Assembly (NCBI GenBank): GCA_027489965.1
Contig: JAIXZA010000053.1
Span: forward strand, 1 to 57,975
Length of the DNA stretch: 57,975 nucleotides
Origin: Verrucomicrobiaceae bacterium
Lineage (GTDB): Bacteria > Verrucomicrobiota > Verrucomicrobiia > Verrucomicrobiales > Verrucomicrobiaceae
Direction of reading: 5' to 3'
The position numbers and the translations under genes are program-made. Within the stretch, counting starts at the first letter, position 1, and each line of letters opens with the position of its first letter. The notes beneath the pieces were generated by a model that was not told where the DNA came from, ran no database searches, and saw nothing but the letters and a program-made list of their open reading frames with translations. Of this stretch, positions 26,178 to 35,119 are shown piece by piece.

Positions 26178-27206
26178 ATGTCACTCGTCGCTAGTCTCTA
26201 TCCCGCCCTGAAACCTTGGCTCTTTAAAATGGATGCCGAGCGGGCGCATGAGTGGACGACTCGGATGATGCGGATTGCCAATGGCTTTGGCCTGCTCACC
26301 GCAGGACAGGGTAGCCTGCCTCAAACTCCTGTTCAGTGCCTTGGGCTCAACTTCCCAAATGCCCTCGGCCTAGCAGCTGGCATGGATAAATCTGCCTCTG
26401 CAGTCACTGCCTGGAGTGCGCTTGGATTCGGCTTTGTCGAAGTCGGCACCCTGACGCCCCGCCCACAACCCGGGAATCCTAAACCACGCCTTTTCCGTCT
26501 GCCTGAGCATGAGGCTTTGATCAATCGCATGGGGTTTAATAATGTGGGCATCCACGCTGCGGTGAAGCGCCTGGAAAAGCGCCGATGCAAAGCGGTCGTG
26601 GGCGTAAACATCGGCAAAAATTTCGACACGCCAAATGAGGCCGCGGTGAACGATTATCTGTATTGCCTGAAAGTGGCTTACCCCGTGGCGGATTACATCG
26701 CCGTGAACATCAGCTCACCCAATACCAAGGGCCTGCGCGATCTGCAGGCAGAGGAGTCGATCCGGCAATTGCTCGGTGCGCTCAAAAAAGAGCAGGCAAA
26801 TCTTCAAAAAGACACGGGTAAAAAAGTGCCGATGCTCGTGAAAATCGCCCCAGATCTGGAAGCCGCGCAGATTGAGGCTCTAGCACGAGTGTTCAATGAA
26901 TTGGCGGTCGATGGCGTCATCGCCACGAACACCACCATCAATCGTGCCGCCATCAGTGGCCATTCTTTAGAAAAGGAAGCTGGGGGTCTCAGCGGTGCGC
27001 CTGTGAAAGTGCGCTCGACTCAAGTCATCTCAGCCTTCCGTGAACTGCTCCGCGAGCAAACTCCCATCATCGGTGTTGGTGGCATTCTTAGCGGAGCTGA
27101 TGCCCAGGAAAAACTCCAAGCGGGTGCCGCCCTCGTCCAAGTCTATTCCGGCCTTGTCTATCGAGGACCTGGTCTGGTGAAAGATGTCCTGACGGCGATT
27201 GCTTGA
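26178..27206 (+). CDS. pyrD: dihydroorotate dehydrogenase, class 2 (quinone-linked)
   Basis: 342 residues. The N-terminal amphipathic part (ASLYPALKPWLFKMDAERAHEW) is the membrane-association region of class 2 enzymes. FMN-barrel motifs follow: NALGLAAGMDKSA, INRMGFNN, VNISSPNTKGLR with the class 2 catalytic Ser, LVKIAPDL, and a C-terminal GVGGILSGADAQEKLQAGA. It oxidises dihydroorotate to orotate in pyrimidine synthesis and passes electrons to quinone at the inner membrane. No other pyr genes are next to it. Confidence 0.96.
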   Translation: MSLVASLYPALKPWLFKMDAERAHEWTTRMMRIANGFGLLTAGQGSLPQTPVQCLGLNFPNALGLAAGMDKSASAVTAWSALGFGFVEVGTLTPRPQPGNPKPRLFRLPEHEALINRMGFNNVGIHAAVKRLEKRRCKAVVGVNIGKNFDTPNEAAVNDYLYCLKVAYPVADYIAVNISSPNTKGLRDLQAEESIRQLLGALKKEQANLQKDTGKKVPMLVKIAPDLEAAQIEALARVFNELAVDGVIATNTTINRAAISGHSLEKEAGGLSGAPVKVRSTQVISAFRELLREQTPIIGVGGILSGADAQEKLQAGAALVQVYSGLVYRGPGLVKDVLTAIA

Positions 27207-27228
27207 GACTCGGCAGCGAAGCCGCAGA

Positions 27229-28110
27229 TCACTTTTGCATCGATTCCAACCACTCGATTCGACGTTGCAACCTCGACTGACGCTCAGGGTTGGGATTGGG
27301 GTAGAGAATGGGATACCAGGCTGTCATGACAACAGCACGACCAACTAGGCTATGATGTAGAGCACGCTCATCGACCGAGCCATACGCATCTCGGATGGCG
27401 TTCACTGTAGCGTCGTCGTTTTCTAAAAGCTGCGCGTTCCAGATGACCGAGGCGAGGTCCCACTCGACGGGACCAGAAAAGGTGTCCTCCCAATCGGTGA
27501 GCAGCAGTCCAGAAGTGGTATTCATGAAGTTTCCCAGATGCGCATCTCCATGCAGCGGCTGATGCGGATACTCACTGAGCACGGTGATGCTTTCAGTGAG
27601 ATGATCCACCAGCATCTGCTGCGTGGCTTTTGGAAAAAGCTCGCGGTCATCCAAAATGCAAAGGCTCTCCGTGAGAATGGCCAGCTTGGGCAATGGATGG
27701 ACGAAGTGGCGCATGATCTCATGACAGCGGCGCAGAGTGAGCCCCACCGAGTGCGGGTCTGGATCAGCTGCAATCCGAGTCACGAACTGCCAAAAATTCA
27801 TCGGATACCCCAAATGTTGATGAGGCCCAGGCGGCAGACTCGGATGCAGTGGAATCACCGGCGCGCCAGCCTGCGTGAGATGCAGCGCGATGGCGTTTTC
27901 CCGCTCGAACCATTCAGTGCCCTGACGTGGTCCATCGGTATCCTGTACGACTCGTGCGACCAAGGACTCAGTTAAACGTAAAACCAGCGTGCTGCTATTT
28001 TGCAAAATCTCACATCGGTCAGGAATGATGCCGTGAGCCATGGCGGTTTCTGTAGCTGCGCGGATAGGTAGAGAGGGCGATGACATAAAAAGATGTGCCG
28101 ATGACTTCAT
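27229..28110 (-). CDS. APH-fold phosphotransferase family protein
   Basis: 293 residues from ATG 28110, which overlaps the TGA of the trmO gene as ATGA; further ATGs exist at 28086. The kinase core shows HGDAHLGNF with the catalytic Asp (about residue 189) and LLTDWEDTFSGPVEWDLA, the metal-binding D-W motif of aminoglycoside-phosphotransferase-like kinases. The N-terminal part has TESLVARVV in place of a clear nucleotide lysine loop. Such proteins phosphorylate small molecules (choline, homoserine, sugars, drugs); resistance should not be assumed. The overlap with trmO suggests translational coupling. Confidence 0.8.
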   Translation of the reverse strand: MKSSAHLFMSSPSLPIRAATETAMAHGIIPDRCEILQNSSTLVLRLTESLVARVVQDTDGPRQGTEWFERENAIALHLTQAGAPVIPLHPSLPPGPHQHLGYPMNFWQFVTRIAADPDPHSVGLTLRRCHEIMRHFVHPLPKLAILTESLCILDDRELFPKATQQMLVDHLTESITVLSEYPHQPLHGDAHLGNFMNTTSGLLLTDWEDTFSGPVEWDLASVIWNAQLLENDDATVNAIRDAYGSVDERALHHSLVGRAVVMTAWYPILYPNPNPERQSRLQRRIEWLESMQK

Positions 28111-28781
28111 CCCACGAAGAGGCAAGAGTTCACACGAGCACCGCCTGCCGTGGCATTCCATTTCACCCGCCAGCCCGCTATCTCGGTGGCATACTCACGC
28201 CCCGTATCATCGTGATAGGCCGGCTGCGGTTGTTGGGCCAGTGTTTGATCAATGATGATGCGCACCTCATCAGGCACTGCACTTTCCGTGCCCCAAATCA
28301 CCGGTAAATGAGGCGGCGGCTCATCGGCAAAACCGCTGCGTGCATCAGGGATAGAGTCAGCAAAACGGACATAGGGCTTGATATCAAAGATCGGTGTCCC
28401 ATCCACCAGATCCACGCCAGAGACAAAGAGACGCGGTGCTAAATCCCCCTCCCACTCGACACGATCCAACTTCACCACACTCAAGGTTAGCCGATTCGGG
28501 CGAAAGGGCGATCTGGTGGCAAACACCCCACGCCGTTCATTGCCACCGAGTCTAGGCGGACGAACGGTCAGTGATGTTGGTTCTTCACTAACAAGATGGA
28601 ACTGTGTGATCAGCCAAAGATGACTAAAAGTCTCAATCCCACGCACAGCCTCTGCTCGGCGATAGGTCGGCTCAAACTCGACAACCCCCCAGGCACTGGG
28701 CACAAGGCCCGATTGACGTGGCACGCCGAACTTGTCTGTGTAGCAAGTCCGCAGTGTGGCGATGACGTTCAATGTAACCAT
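28107..28781 (-). CDS. trmO: tRNA t6A37 N6-methyltransferase TrmO
   Basis: 224 residues. TrmO (TsaA/YaeB) motifs are present: an opening strand VIATLRTCYTDKFGVPRQSG, then FEPTYRRAEAVRGIETFSHLWL, and RLGGNERRGVFATRSPFRPNRL, with a C-terminal DVKPY-like IKPYVRFAD segment. The enzyme uses SAM to methylate threonylcarbamoyladenosine at tRNA position 37. It is the first gene of a two-gene unit with the APH-type kinase (4-bp overlap). Confidence 0.93.
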   Translation of the reverse strand: MVTLNVIATLRTCYTDKFGVPRQSGLVPSAWGVVEFEPTYRRAEAVRGIETFSHLWLITQFHLVSEEPTSLTVRPPRLGGNERRGVFATRSPFRPNRLTLSVVKLDRVEWEGDLAPRLFVSGVDLVDGTPIFDIKPYVRFADSIPDARSGFADEPPPHLPVIWGTESAVPDEVRIIIDQTLAQQPQPAYHDDTGREYATEIAGWRVKWNATAGGARVNSCLFVG

Positions 28782-29041
28782 TCAGCAAGTAGGATGAAGC
28801 CCTTAATGCATCAAGGTCGGATTTTAAAGACCCAAAGGTTGCTGACTCCTGATCTGCATTCCAAGTCTCTGATCATCCCAAGCTTTCGCAGCAGGCTGAA
28901 TGAGTTTTCATTTTCTGCGGTCACCCTAGATTTAGAAATCCCTGCAGAAGCTGTGGGTACAGCTCCCTGATATCCAAAAAATCAGGCCTTTTAAAACAAC
29001 CTCACCAGAAACGGCGATTCACAGCTAAAGCCTCTTCCTTT
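28782..29041. other. 260-bp gap, small hairpins only
   Basis: No gene is seen. A perfect six-base hairpin AGCTGT/ACAGCT lies at 28949-28964, followed by a weak CCTGA/TCAGG stem (28966-28986) with CCTTTT after it. The latter could be a plus-strand terminator but no plus-strand gene ends here. Confidence 0.35.
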
Positions 29042-29878
29042 CTAATTTCCAGAGCCGGCATTAAAGACGTCAAGATCAACAATCACACCGGCAGCAACAC
29101 TGATAGAACCTTCGATAGCAAAGCCCTCGGAGCCCCCGACAATTGTACTCAAGCGTTGGGCATTGTTAGTATACACAAAAGTCGTGACGCGATTCACTCC
29201 TGTGCCTTGGATCTTTGGGGTGACTCGTCCCCCTCCCGAATATTGTCCGAACAAGGACAGTGTATTCCCATCAAAATATGGAACTGTCGCGGTGCCCGGC
29301 CCCTTCAGTGCTGAGTTAAATGAGCGTGTTTCCGTGCGGCTTTGTGCACCAACCAAGGGGGTGTTATCAGTCACGACTGTTTTTGCAGAGATCGCCCTTA
29401 CTCCAGCATTCCAGACAAGCGCGAGATTGATCGGTATCGTTGTCTTGTCTGTATGCCGAGCGACGGTTCCGGTCGCCCTTCCTTCGACATCATAGATCAT
29501 GTAAATAGACCACCCCGCGACGTATGGGAATCTGCCTTTCTGTTCCAAACTTCCTGATTCAACCAGGAGGCGTATGATCTCCGCATTACCCCATTTGTAA
29601 GCGACCCATTTACCGCCCACTTCATTGGTCGATACTGACTTGATCGGGTTCCCATTGGAAAGGGTCGTAACAGTGTAGGTATTGGCAAATGTCAGATCTG
29701 CATCGTTACCGGTTAATATTTTACCAAACTCGTCTTTTAGCGGTAGGGTTTGCTGCTCAAACGTCAATGTTAATGATACGGTCGTAAGACCTATAGAACC
29801 CCAATTCGTTTGAGCTGAGAGTGAACCCGCAAATGTAAACATGAAGAAAAGACTTAGCAGCAGGAATTGTAATTTCAT
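29042..29878 (-). CDS. secreted protein of unknown function
   Basis: 278 residues from ATG 29878, with a clear signal peptide (LQFLLLSLFFMFTFAGSLSA, cut before QTN). An in-frame ATG at 29899 is also possible. The mature part is beta-rich with Thr/Gly/Asn runs (TVSLTLTFEQQTLPL; TATVPYFDGNTLSLFGQYSGGG) and ends at GSGN. A VTD-N-TPL-like segment near residue 180 recurs in verrucomicrobial exported proteins that I cannot name. There is no cysteine pattern, membrane anchor or catalytic motif. It is alone on its strand with 129 bp before the DnaJ gene. The role is unknown. Confidence 0.7.
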   Translation of the reverse strand: MKLQFLLLSLFFMFTFAGSLSAQTNWGSIGLTTVSLTLTFEQQTLPLKDEFGKILTGNDADLTFANTYTVTTLSNGNPIKSVSTNEVGGKWVAYKWGNAEIIRLLVESGSLEQKGRFPYVAGWSIYMIYDVEGRATGTVARHTDKTTIPINLALVWNAGVRAISAKTVVTDNTPLVGAQSRTETRSFNSALKGPGTATVPYFDGNTLSLFGQYSGGGRVTPKIQGTGVNRVTTFVYTNNAQRLSTIVGGSEGFAIEGSISVAAGVIVDLDVFNAGSGN

Positions 29879-30028
29879 TTGATGGAACAGGTTTATCATT
29901 AAATCATTCTAACTGATGATGAGTTGTTTTTTTAGCAAGCATTGACTACCTTGTCACTCACTTAATCTACCAAAGAATGCCCGCCGAATCGCAACGACAA
30001 AGCTCTCTAGCTGCCGGAAGGTGTCGTC

Positions 30029-30985
30029 ATGCCAGCCAATTTTAAAGATTATTACACCACTCTCGGCGTCACCCGTGAAGCCAGCGCAGATGAGATCAAG
30101 AAAACGTTTCGAAAGCTTGCGCGCCAATATCATCCCGATACTGCCAAGAACCAAAAGACGGCCGAAGAAAAGTTCAAAGCGATCAACGAAGCTTATGAAG
30201 TGCTGGGCGATCCTGAAAAACGCAAGAAGTACGACACGCTAGGTGCTGACTGGGAAAACGCAGCGCAGAATCCTTATCAAGGTGGTAGCGGAGAGGACTT
30301 CAGCTTTGGCGGCACGGGCTTCAGTGATTTCTTCGAGCAATACTTTAGCGGAGGCAGCCATTACAATTCAGCTCGCGACTTCAATCCTGGTGGCCCACCC
30401 GGTGCCCCTCGGCAGAGACGCCCAAGAAAAGGCCATGACATTGAGGGCGATATCCTCGTCACCTTGGAAGAAGCCATGCTTGGCACGACCCGTCCGATTT
30501 CCTTGCAAACCTCCAATCGCCAGACAGGATCTGCGCAGACTCATAGCTTCCAAGTGCGTATTCCGCCCGGAGCTACGGATGGCCGCCGTATCCGTGTCCC
30601 TGGCCAGGGTGGTCCTGGCATCAATGGCGGGGCCTCAGGCGATCTTTTCCTGCGTGTGCGCCATGCCGCGCATCCTGACTTCATTACCGAGGAGACAGAT
30701 GTCATTCACGAAGTTGACATCGCCCCTTGGGAGGCTGTGCTTGGGGCCGAGATCGTGGTGCCTACTTTGGACGGATCCATCAAACTACGCATCCCAGCAG
30801 GAGCTGAAAATAACCAAAAACTCCGAGTCCGCGGCCGAGGCCTGCCCAAAGGCAAGTCCGGTGAGCGAGGCGACTTCTTTGTGGCACTGACCATCGTCCT
30901 ACCCACATTGCTGAGCGATGCTGAACGTGCTCTTTGGGAGCAATTGCGCGATGGCTCTAGCTTTAAGCCACGTGACTTAGCCTGA
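30029..30985 (+). CDS. cbpA: DnaJ-family co-chaperone, CbpA type
   Basis: 318 residues. The J-domain covers residues 5-72: KDYYTTLGVTREASADEIKK, the HPD motif in RQYHPDTA, and FKAINEAYEVLGDPEKRKKYD. A Gly/Phe-rich region (FSFGGTGFSDFFEQYFSGG) follows, and then two C-terminal substrate-binding beta domains with IRVPGQGGPG and LRVRGRGLPKG. The zinc finger of DnaJ proper is absent, so this is the CbpA class, which stimulates DnaK. No dnaK is in the window. Confidence 0.9.
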   Translation: MPANFKDYYTTLGVTREASADEIKKTFRKLARQYHPDTAKNQKTAEEKFKAINEAYEVLGDPEKRKKYDTLGADWENAAQNPYQGGSGEDFSFGGTGFSDFFEQYFSGGSHYNSARDFNPGGPPGAPRQRRPRKGHDIEGDILVTLEEAMLGTTRPISLQTSNRQTGSAQTHSFQVRIPPGATDGRRIRVPGQGGPGINGGASGDLFLRVRHAAHPDFITEETDVIHEVDIAPWEAVLGAEIVVPTLDGSIKLRIPAGAENNQKLRVRGRGLPKGKSGERGDFFVALTIVLPTLLSDAERALWEQLRDGSSFKPRDLA

Positions 30986-30996
30986 GATTTCTGAGA

Positions 30997-32391
30997 CTAC
31001 GAAGCCCCTGCGCCGCGAATCACCGCTGGGAGTGTCAGTGCTAGGATCTTGGCATCAAGCCAGAGTGACCAGTTATCAATGTATTGAAGGTCAAGAGCCA
31101 CCCATTCTTCAAAATTACGGATCCCATTTCGACCCGTGATCTGCCAGAGGCAGGTGAGGCCGGGCTTGACGCTGAGGCGACGGCGCTGGGCGTGTTTTTC
31201 GATCTTTTCGATCTCATAAACAGGCAGTGGACGCGGACCGACGAGGCTCATTTCACCACGCAAGACATTGAGTAACTGAGGCAACTCATCAATGCTCATC
31301 TTACGCAGCCAGCGGCCAAAGGCAAAAATGCGTGGGTCGTCAGTGATTTTAAACACAGGACCATCCATCTCATTTAGTGCTTCCAGTTCAGCGCGCTGAG
31401 CCTCAGCATTCACATGCATGGTGCGGAACTTCCACATGCGGAATGGCTTACCATAATGCCCCGAGCGCTCCTGCCGGAAAAAGATTGGTCCTTTAGAGCC
31501 TAGGCGGATGCCGATGATGGCGATCAACCAAAAGGGCAGAGACAAAGAGAGTAAAACCAAGGCACCAATACGGTCCAAGATGTCCTTAAAGAGCAATTCC
31601 CAGGAGACTTGGGGAGTGCTGTGGAACACTAACATGAGGCGGCCCCCCATGACATCAAAGGTCGGACGTGCGATGGCTGTCTGAAAGAAGTCGGCGGCGA
31701 TCCAGGCTTCGACGCCTTCGGTTTCACAGGCCTGCACGGCTTCCTCGATTTTACTAAAATGTACGTGCTGAGCGGCAAAAAGCACACGAGAGGCCGAGTG
31801 ATCATGCATGGCCTGAACAAGATCACTGACAGGTTGCTGAGTGATGTCTATCTGCGCCTTTATCTCGGTGATGACGCGTTGATCCGCTGGCATTTGATCG
31901 ATGAATGCAGCCATATCAGCAGCAGCCCCCGCGATGATCACACGCTCTCTCCCCTTCCCTGTCATGAGGCGGCTGCGCATTTTTTCTCGTTGCACAGACT
32001 CACGCAAATACAAAGCAAGGGCTGAAAGAATAACCGCTAGAATAACTACGGAACGGCTTGGCACATTCCATTTCATAAAAACCACCAAAGCACCAATCAA
32101 AGTGCCAATGATAAAGAGCGCCTCACCAAGCTGACGCAGGAACTGAGTGGGTGACTTATGGAAAAGATGATTGTAAAATCCGCGATACTCCAGCACCACC
32201 GGAGTCAAAGGCACGATGACTGCGATGACCCAATACAACTCTTCAATTGGCGGAATCGTGATCATATCCGGCCAGATATACAGGGCCAGAGTCGAACGCA
32301 GAAAATGGGCAAACCAAAGGCAGAACCCAAGAAGGGCGCTGTCTAACAACTCCGTAAGCTGTAAATTGATTTCCTGTCTGCGACCGAGCAT
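30997..32391 (-). CDS. polyprenyl-phosphate sugar-1-phosphate transferase
   Basis: 464 residues. Four to five hydrophobic N-terminal segments (about 20-130, e.g. WVIAVIVPLTPVV and VVILAVILSALAL) are followed by a Rossmann-like region and the catalytic C-terminal sugar-transferase domain (about 265-460). The latter starts with a TM helix and then has KGPIFFRQERSG, FRMWKFRTMH, PRIFAFGRWLRKMSIDELPQLLNVL and GMSLVGPRP-like MSLVGPRPLP. This is the WcaJ/WbaP fold that loads the first sugar phosphate onto undecaprenyl phosphate for exopolysaccharide or O-antigen. No polymerase or flippase genes are beside it; it is divergent from aroD, 59 bp between starts. Confidence 0.92.
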   Translation of the reverse strand: MLGRRQEINLQLTELLDSALLGFCLWFAHFLRSTLALYIWPDMITIPPIEELYWVIAVIVPLTPVVLEYRGFYNHLFHKSPTQFLRQLGEALFIIGTLIGALVVFMKWNVPSRSVVILAVILSALALYLRESVQREKMRSRLMTGKGRERVIIAGAAADMAAFIDQMPADQRVITEIKAQIDITQQPVSDLVQAMHDHSASRVLFAAQHVHFSKIEEAVQACETEGVEAWIAADFFQTAIARPTFDVMGGRLMLVFHSTPQVSWELLFKDILDRIGALVLLSLSLPFWLIAIIGIRLGSKGPIFFRQERSGHYGKPFRMWKFRTMHVNAEAQRAELEALNEMDGPVFKITDDPRIFAFGRWLRKMSIDELPQLLNVLRGEMSLVGPRPLPVYEIEKIEKHAQRRRLSVKPGLTCLWQITGRNGIRNFEEWVALDLQYIDNWSLWLDAKILALTLPAVIRGAGAS

Positions 32392-32450
32392 AGTGCAATA
32401 TATTATCTCAAATTAATAAATTTATATTAAAATTATAGCAAACCTAGCCA
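32392..32450. promoter_or_regulatory. AT-rich divergent promoter region
   Basis: The 59 bp between the start codons of the sugar-phosphate transferase (minus) and aroD (plus) are strikingly AT-rich in this GC-rich window. They must hold promoters for both genes. I cannot assign -10 and -35 elements with confidence. Confidence 0.4.
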
Positions 32451-33161
32451 ATGGCACAACTTGTTTCCACGAAAAACCCGCTTTCCTCAACACACCCTCT
32501 GACCGTGGGGGTGATTCCTGACTTAAAGACACTGGATCTTTGGTCAGCAATGACTCCCAAAGAGCGTGAAAGCACCTGCGACGTCATCGAACTCCGGCTC
32601 GACACGCTGAACCTGCCCGCTGACACGATCCGCACGGCTTTGAATGGCAGCGCGCCCCCCATCCTACTCACCGCACGTCACCCAGCCGAAGGCGGCCAAG
32701 GCAGCGTCGATGCGGCTGGCCGCATGGCGTTGATCGCACCGCTGCTCGATCTCGCCGCAATCGTGGACATCGAACTGCGTAGTGCGATGGAAATGAAGCC
32801 TTTGATTGATAAAGCCCATGCCCGCAGTGTGCAGGTCATTGGTTCATTTCACGACTTCCAGGCCACGCCCGCAGACGAGATCCTACGCGGCGCCATCAGC
32901 TTTGCCCAGCCTGCCGGGCTGGATGGCGTGAAGCTGGCCACTTTTATCAATACCACAGCCGATCTGACCCGCCTTATCACTCTGACCTCAGAACCCCAGC
33001 GTCTGCGCCTATCCTGCATGGGCATGGGTCCCTGGGGCAGAGTCTCGCGCTTGGTGCTTGCAAAGTGCGGCAGCCTGCTGAATTACGGCTATATCGGCGA
33101 ATCAAACGCCCCAGGTCAGTGGCCAGCTGCTCGACTGAAGGAAATGCTCTCCGAACTGTGA
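32451..33161 (+). CDS. aroD: type I 3-dehydroquinate dehydratase
   Basis: 236 residues, the normal size for type I. Recognisable elements are VIELRLDTLN (active-site Glu/Arg region), LLTARHPAEGGQG, VIGSFHDFQATP with the catalytic His, DGVKLATFINT with the Schiff-base Lys, and the C-terminal MGPWGRVSRL. It dehydrates 3-dehydroquinate in the shikimate pathway. The stop is one base from the ATG of the downstream carboxypeptidase, so the two are co-translated. Confidence 0.92.
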   Translation: MAQLVSTKNPLSSTHPLTVGVIPDLKTLDLWSAMTPKERESTCDVIELRLDTLNLPADTIRTALNGSAPPILLTARHPAEGGQGSVDAAGRMALIAPLLDLAAIVDIELRSAMEMKPLIDKAHARSVQVIGSFHDFQATPADEILRGAISFAQPAGLDGVKLATFINTTADLTRLITLTSEPQRLRLSCMGMGPWGRVSRLVLAKCGSLLNYGYIGESNAPGQWPAARLKEMLSEL

Positions 33162-33162
33162 C

Positions 33163-34212
33163 ATGAAGCTCTCTTTGACCACCTGCAAAAATTACTGCCT
33201 CGCCCTTCTCTCACTGACATTGCTGTCAGGGTGTGAAGACCCAGAGCGCGAAGCCAAAATCAAATGGCGTGAGGAAGAAGTTAATGCCAAGGAGGCCAGC
33301 ATCATCCAGAGAGAAACTCAGATCCAGAAGGACAAACAAATCCTGGAAAGCAACCGTCTGGATCTAATGGCAAAGCTCAAAAGCATCGAGCTGAAAGAAA
33401 AACAGGTCAGTGAAGAATTAGAGAAAAACAAACGCCTGAACCGCGAATTCGAGATCAAGAAACTACGGGGCCCTATCCCAAACATCAGCGCAGACCGCGT
33501 CATCATTGTTGACCCCGCCTCTGAAGATGTGCTTTTCGAGAAAAATCCAGACAAGCGGGGAGCCATCGCCAGCACAACCAAGCTGCTCACGGCCCTACTC
33601 GTCGTCGAAGCCGGAGATCTTGATCAAATCATCACTGTCGAGAAGAGTGACACACAATGTGCACCTGTCCGACTAGGCATCAAGGAAGGCGAACAATATA
33701 CCCGCCGTCAGCTACTCACCGCCGTGCTAGTCAAAAGCTCCAACGACATCGCCCAGGCTCTGGCCCGTGATAATGCAGGCAGCGTGGAGGCCTTTGTCGC
33801 CAAAATGAATGCCAAGTGCGCCGAACTCGGCCTCAAGAACAGCCATTATGTCAATCCTCACGGCCTGCCATCTACCACAGGCGATGATCCATTCAGCACC
33901 GCGCGCGAACTCAGCGTCGTGGCCCGCGTTTGTGATAAGCTTCCCGAGATCCGCGAGATCGTGAAACTGCAAAGCTACAAGTTTAAATTTCCAAACGGTA
34001 AAGTCACAGATCTGGCCAATACCAATCGTGTCCTAAAAAGCGCCAGCTACTGCGACGGCATGAAAACTGGCTATACGAATGCCGCCGGTTACTGCCTCGT
34101 GGCGAGTGGAGAGCGGAATGGCAAACGCCGCATTGTTGTCATTCTTAATGACACCGAAGGCGGCGTCTGGCGTGATGCCCAGGCTTTGCTGGACTGGGCA
34201 TTGAAGGCTTAG
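33163..34212 (+). CDS. lipoprotein D-Ala-D-Ala carboxypeptidase (S11)
   Basis: 349 residues. A lipoprotein signal ends at the lipobox LSGC (C24). A charged coiled coil (about 30-105, many K/E) separates it from a penicillin-binding S11 domain (about 110-349) with all three motifs: SxxK at S137-K140 (ASTTKLL), SxN at S192-N194 (KSSNDIA) and KTG at K301-G303 (GMKTGYTNAAG). It should trim peptidoglycan stem peptides in the periplasm, and the coiled coil may set it at a distance from its lipid anchor. It starts one base after aroD. The anchor-plus-coil arrangement is not the usual DacA type, which has a C-terminal amphipathic helix. Confidence 0.92.
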   Translation: MKLSLTTCKNYCLALLSLTLLSGCEDPEREAKIKWREEEVNAKEASIIQRETQIQKDKQILESNRLDLMAKLKSIELKEKQVSEELEKNKRLNREFEIKKLRGPIPNISADRVIIVDPASEDVLFEKNPDKRGAIASTTKLLTALLVVEAGDLDQIITVEKSDTQCAPVRLGIKEGEQYTRRQLLTAVLVKSSNDIAQALARDNAGSVEAFVAKMNAKCAELGLKNSHYVNPHGLPSTTGDDPFSTARELSVVARVCDKLPEIREIVKLQSYKFKFPNGKVTDLANTNRVLKSASYCDGMKTGYTNAAGYCLVASGERNGKRRIVVILNDTEGGVWRDAQALLDWALKA

Positions 34213-34283
34213 ATAGTCCATCTCTTTGGGCCTATCCCCATTTGGCTCCTTTACAAAATCCCAGTTTCTTGATTTATGAAGAA

Positions 34284-35033
34284 ATGCAGGAGCAGCGCTA
34301 CGAGCTAAAGTACATCGTCCCAGAATCCATCACACACGCAGTTAGGTCGTATGTTTCATCCCACTTGGCGTTGGACGAGTTTGCCTCCCAATCGAAAGAT
34401 GGCTCCTACAGGATTCACAGCATCTACTTGGACTCAGACGATCTTCACACTTACCACGCAGGCAGACAGGGAGACAGGAACCGATTCAAACTACGCGTCC
34501 GATTTTATGACGAAAATCCAGAGTCTCCGACATACCTGGAACTCAAGCGCAGGCATAAAGAAATCATCCAAAAAACCCGCTGCATGGTTTCGAAAGCCGC
34601 TTTGATGGATGTTCTGGCTGGAGATACCCGCTCATTAAAAACCAAAGACCTACCCAGTCATGCGAGCTTCTGCCAAATGATGCACCAAATTTCAGCCAGT
34701 CCCAGGGCCAAGGTCTCTTATTACAGAGAGGCCTGGCAGAGTCGGGATGACAATTCCGTGCGCGTCACCATCGACCGTGAAGTCTGTGCTGAACCCTGTT
34801 TTGATCTTAACATGGTTGTGACCATGATAAATCCGGTGCTGGTTTTTGGCCGGAATGCAGTGATTGAGTTGAAATTCACCAACCGCGCTCCCAATTGGAT
34901 ATTAGAGTTGATTCGAATGTTTAACCTTGTGCAGACAGGTGGCCCGAAATATGCAGGCGGTATCCGATTGATCGGTGAACAACATTTTGCTGGACAGAGA
35001 AACTCTGTCAGATTTTCCGAAAATACGCAATAA
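34284..35033 (+). CDS. VTC-domain polyphosphate polymerase family protein
   Basis: 249 residues from ATG 34284 (TTG 34242 is upstream in frame). The sequence matches the VTC tunnel fold: QRYELKYIV (K9), YRIHSIYLDSDDLHTYH, RFKLRVRFYD (K69, R71, R73), YLELKRRHKEIIQKTR (E86, K88, R90, K92, K97, R99), KVSYYREAW (R148), VRVTIDRE (R160, D164) and VIELKF (E195, K197), ending with the KYAGG motif. In yeast Vtc4 equivalent basic residues hold the polyphosphate chain and the acidic residues hold metal. So a catalytically competent polymerase from ATP is likely. There is no TM segment or SPX domain. First gene of the five-gene operon. Confidence 0.9.
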   Translation: MQEQRYELKYIVPESITHAVRSYVSSHLALDEFASQSKDGSYRIHSIYLDSDDLHTYHAGRQGDRNRFKLRVRFYDENPESPTYLELKRRHKEIIQKTRCMVSKAALMDVLAGDTRSLKTKDLPSHASFCQMMHQISASPRAKVSYYREAWQSRDDNSVRVTIDREVCAEPCFDLNMVVTMINPVLVFGRNAVIELKFTNRAPNWILELIRMFNLVQTGGPKYAGGIRLIGEQHFAGQRNSVRFSENTQ

Positions 35034-35119
35034 GTACTGCAAGACTCCATTTCCACCCGATTAAACAACTCACAGTAAAGGTACGACAGATCATCAAATC
35101 CTACCGCCTCAGCTAAGAC

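Noticed and set aside
27229..28110. Aminoglycoside resistance gene
   Set aside because: The APH fold is shared by many kinases of cell metabolites. The gene is coupled to trmO and has no mobile context.
30243..30890. Plus-strand ORF of 215 codons inside the DnaJ gene
   Set aside because: The DnaJ frame has the G/F region and C-terminal substrate domains here.
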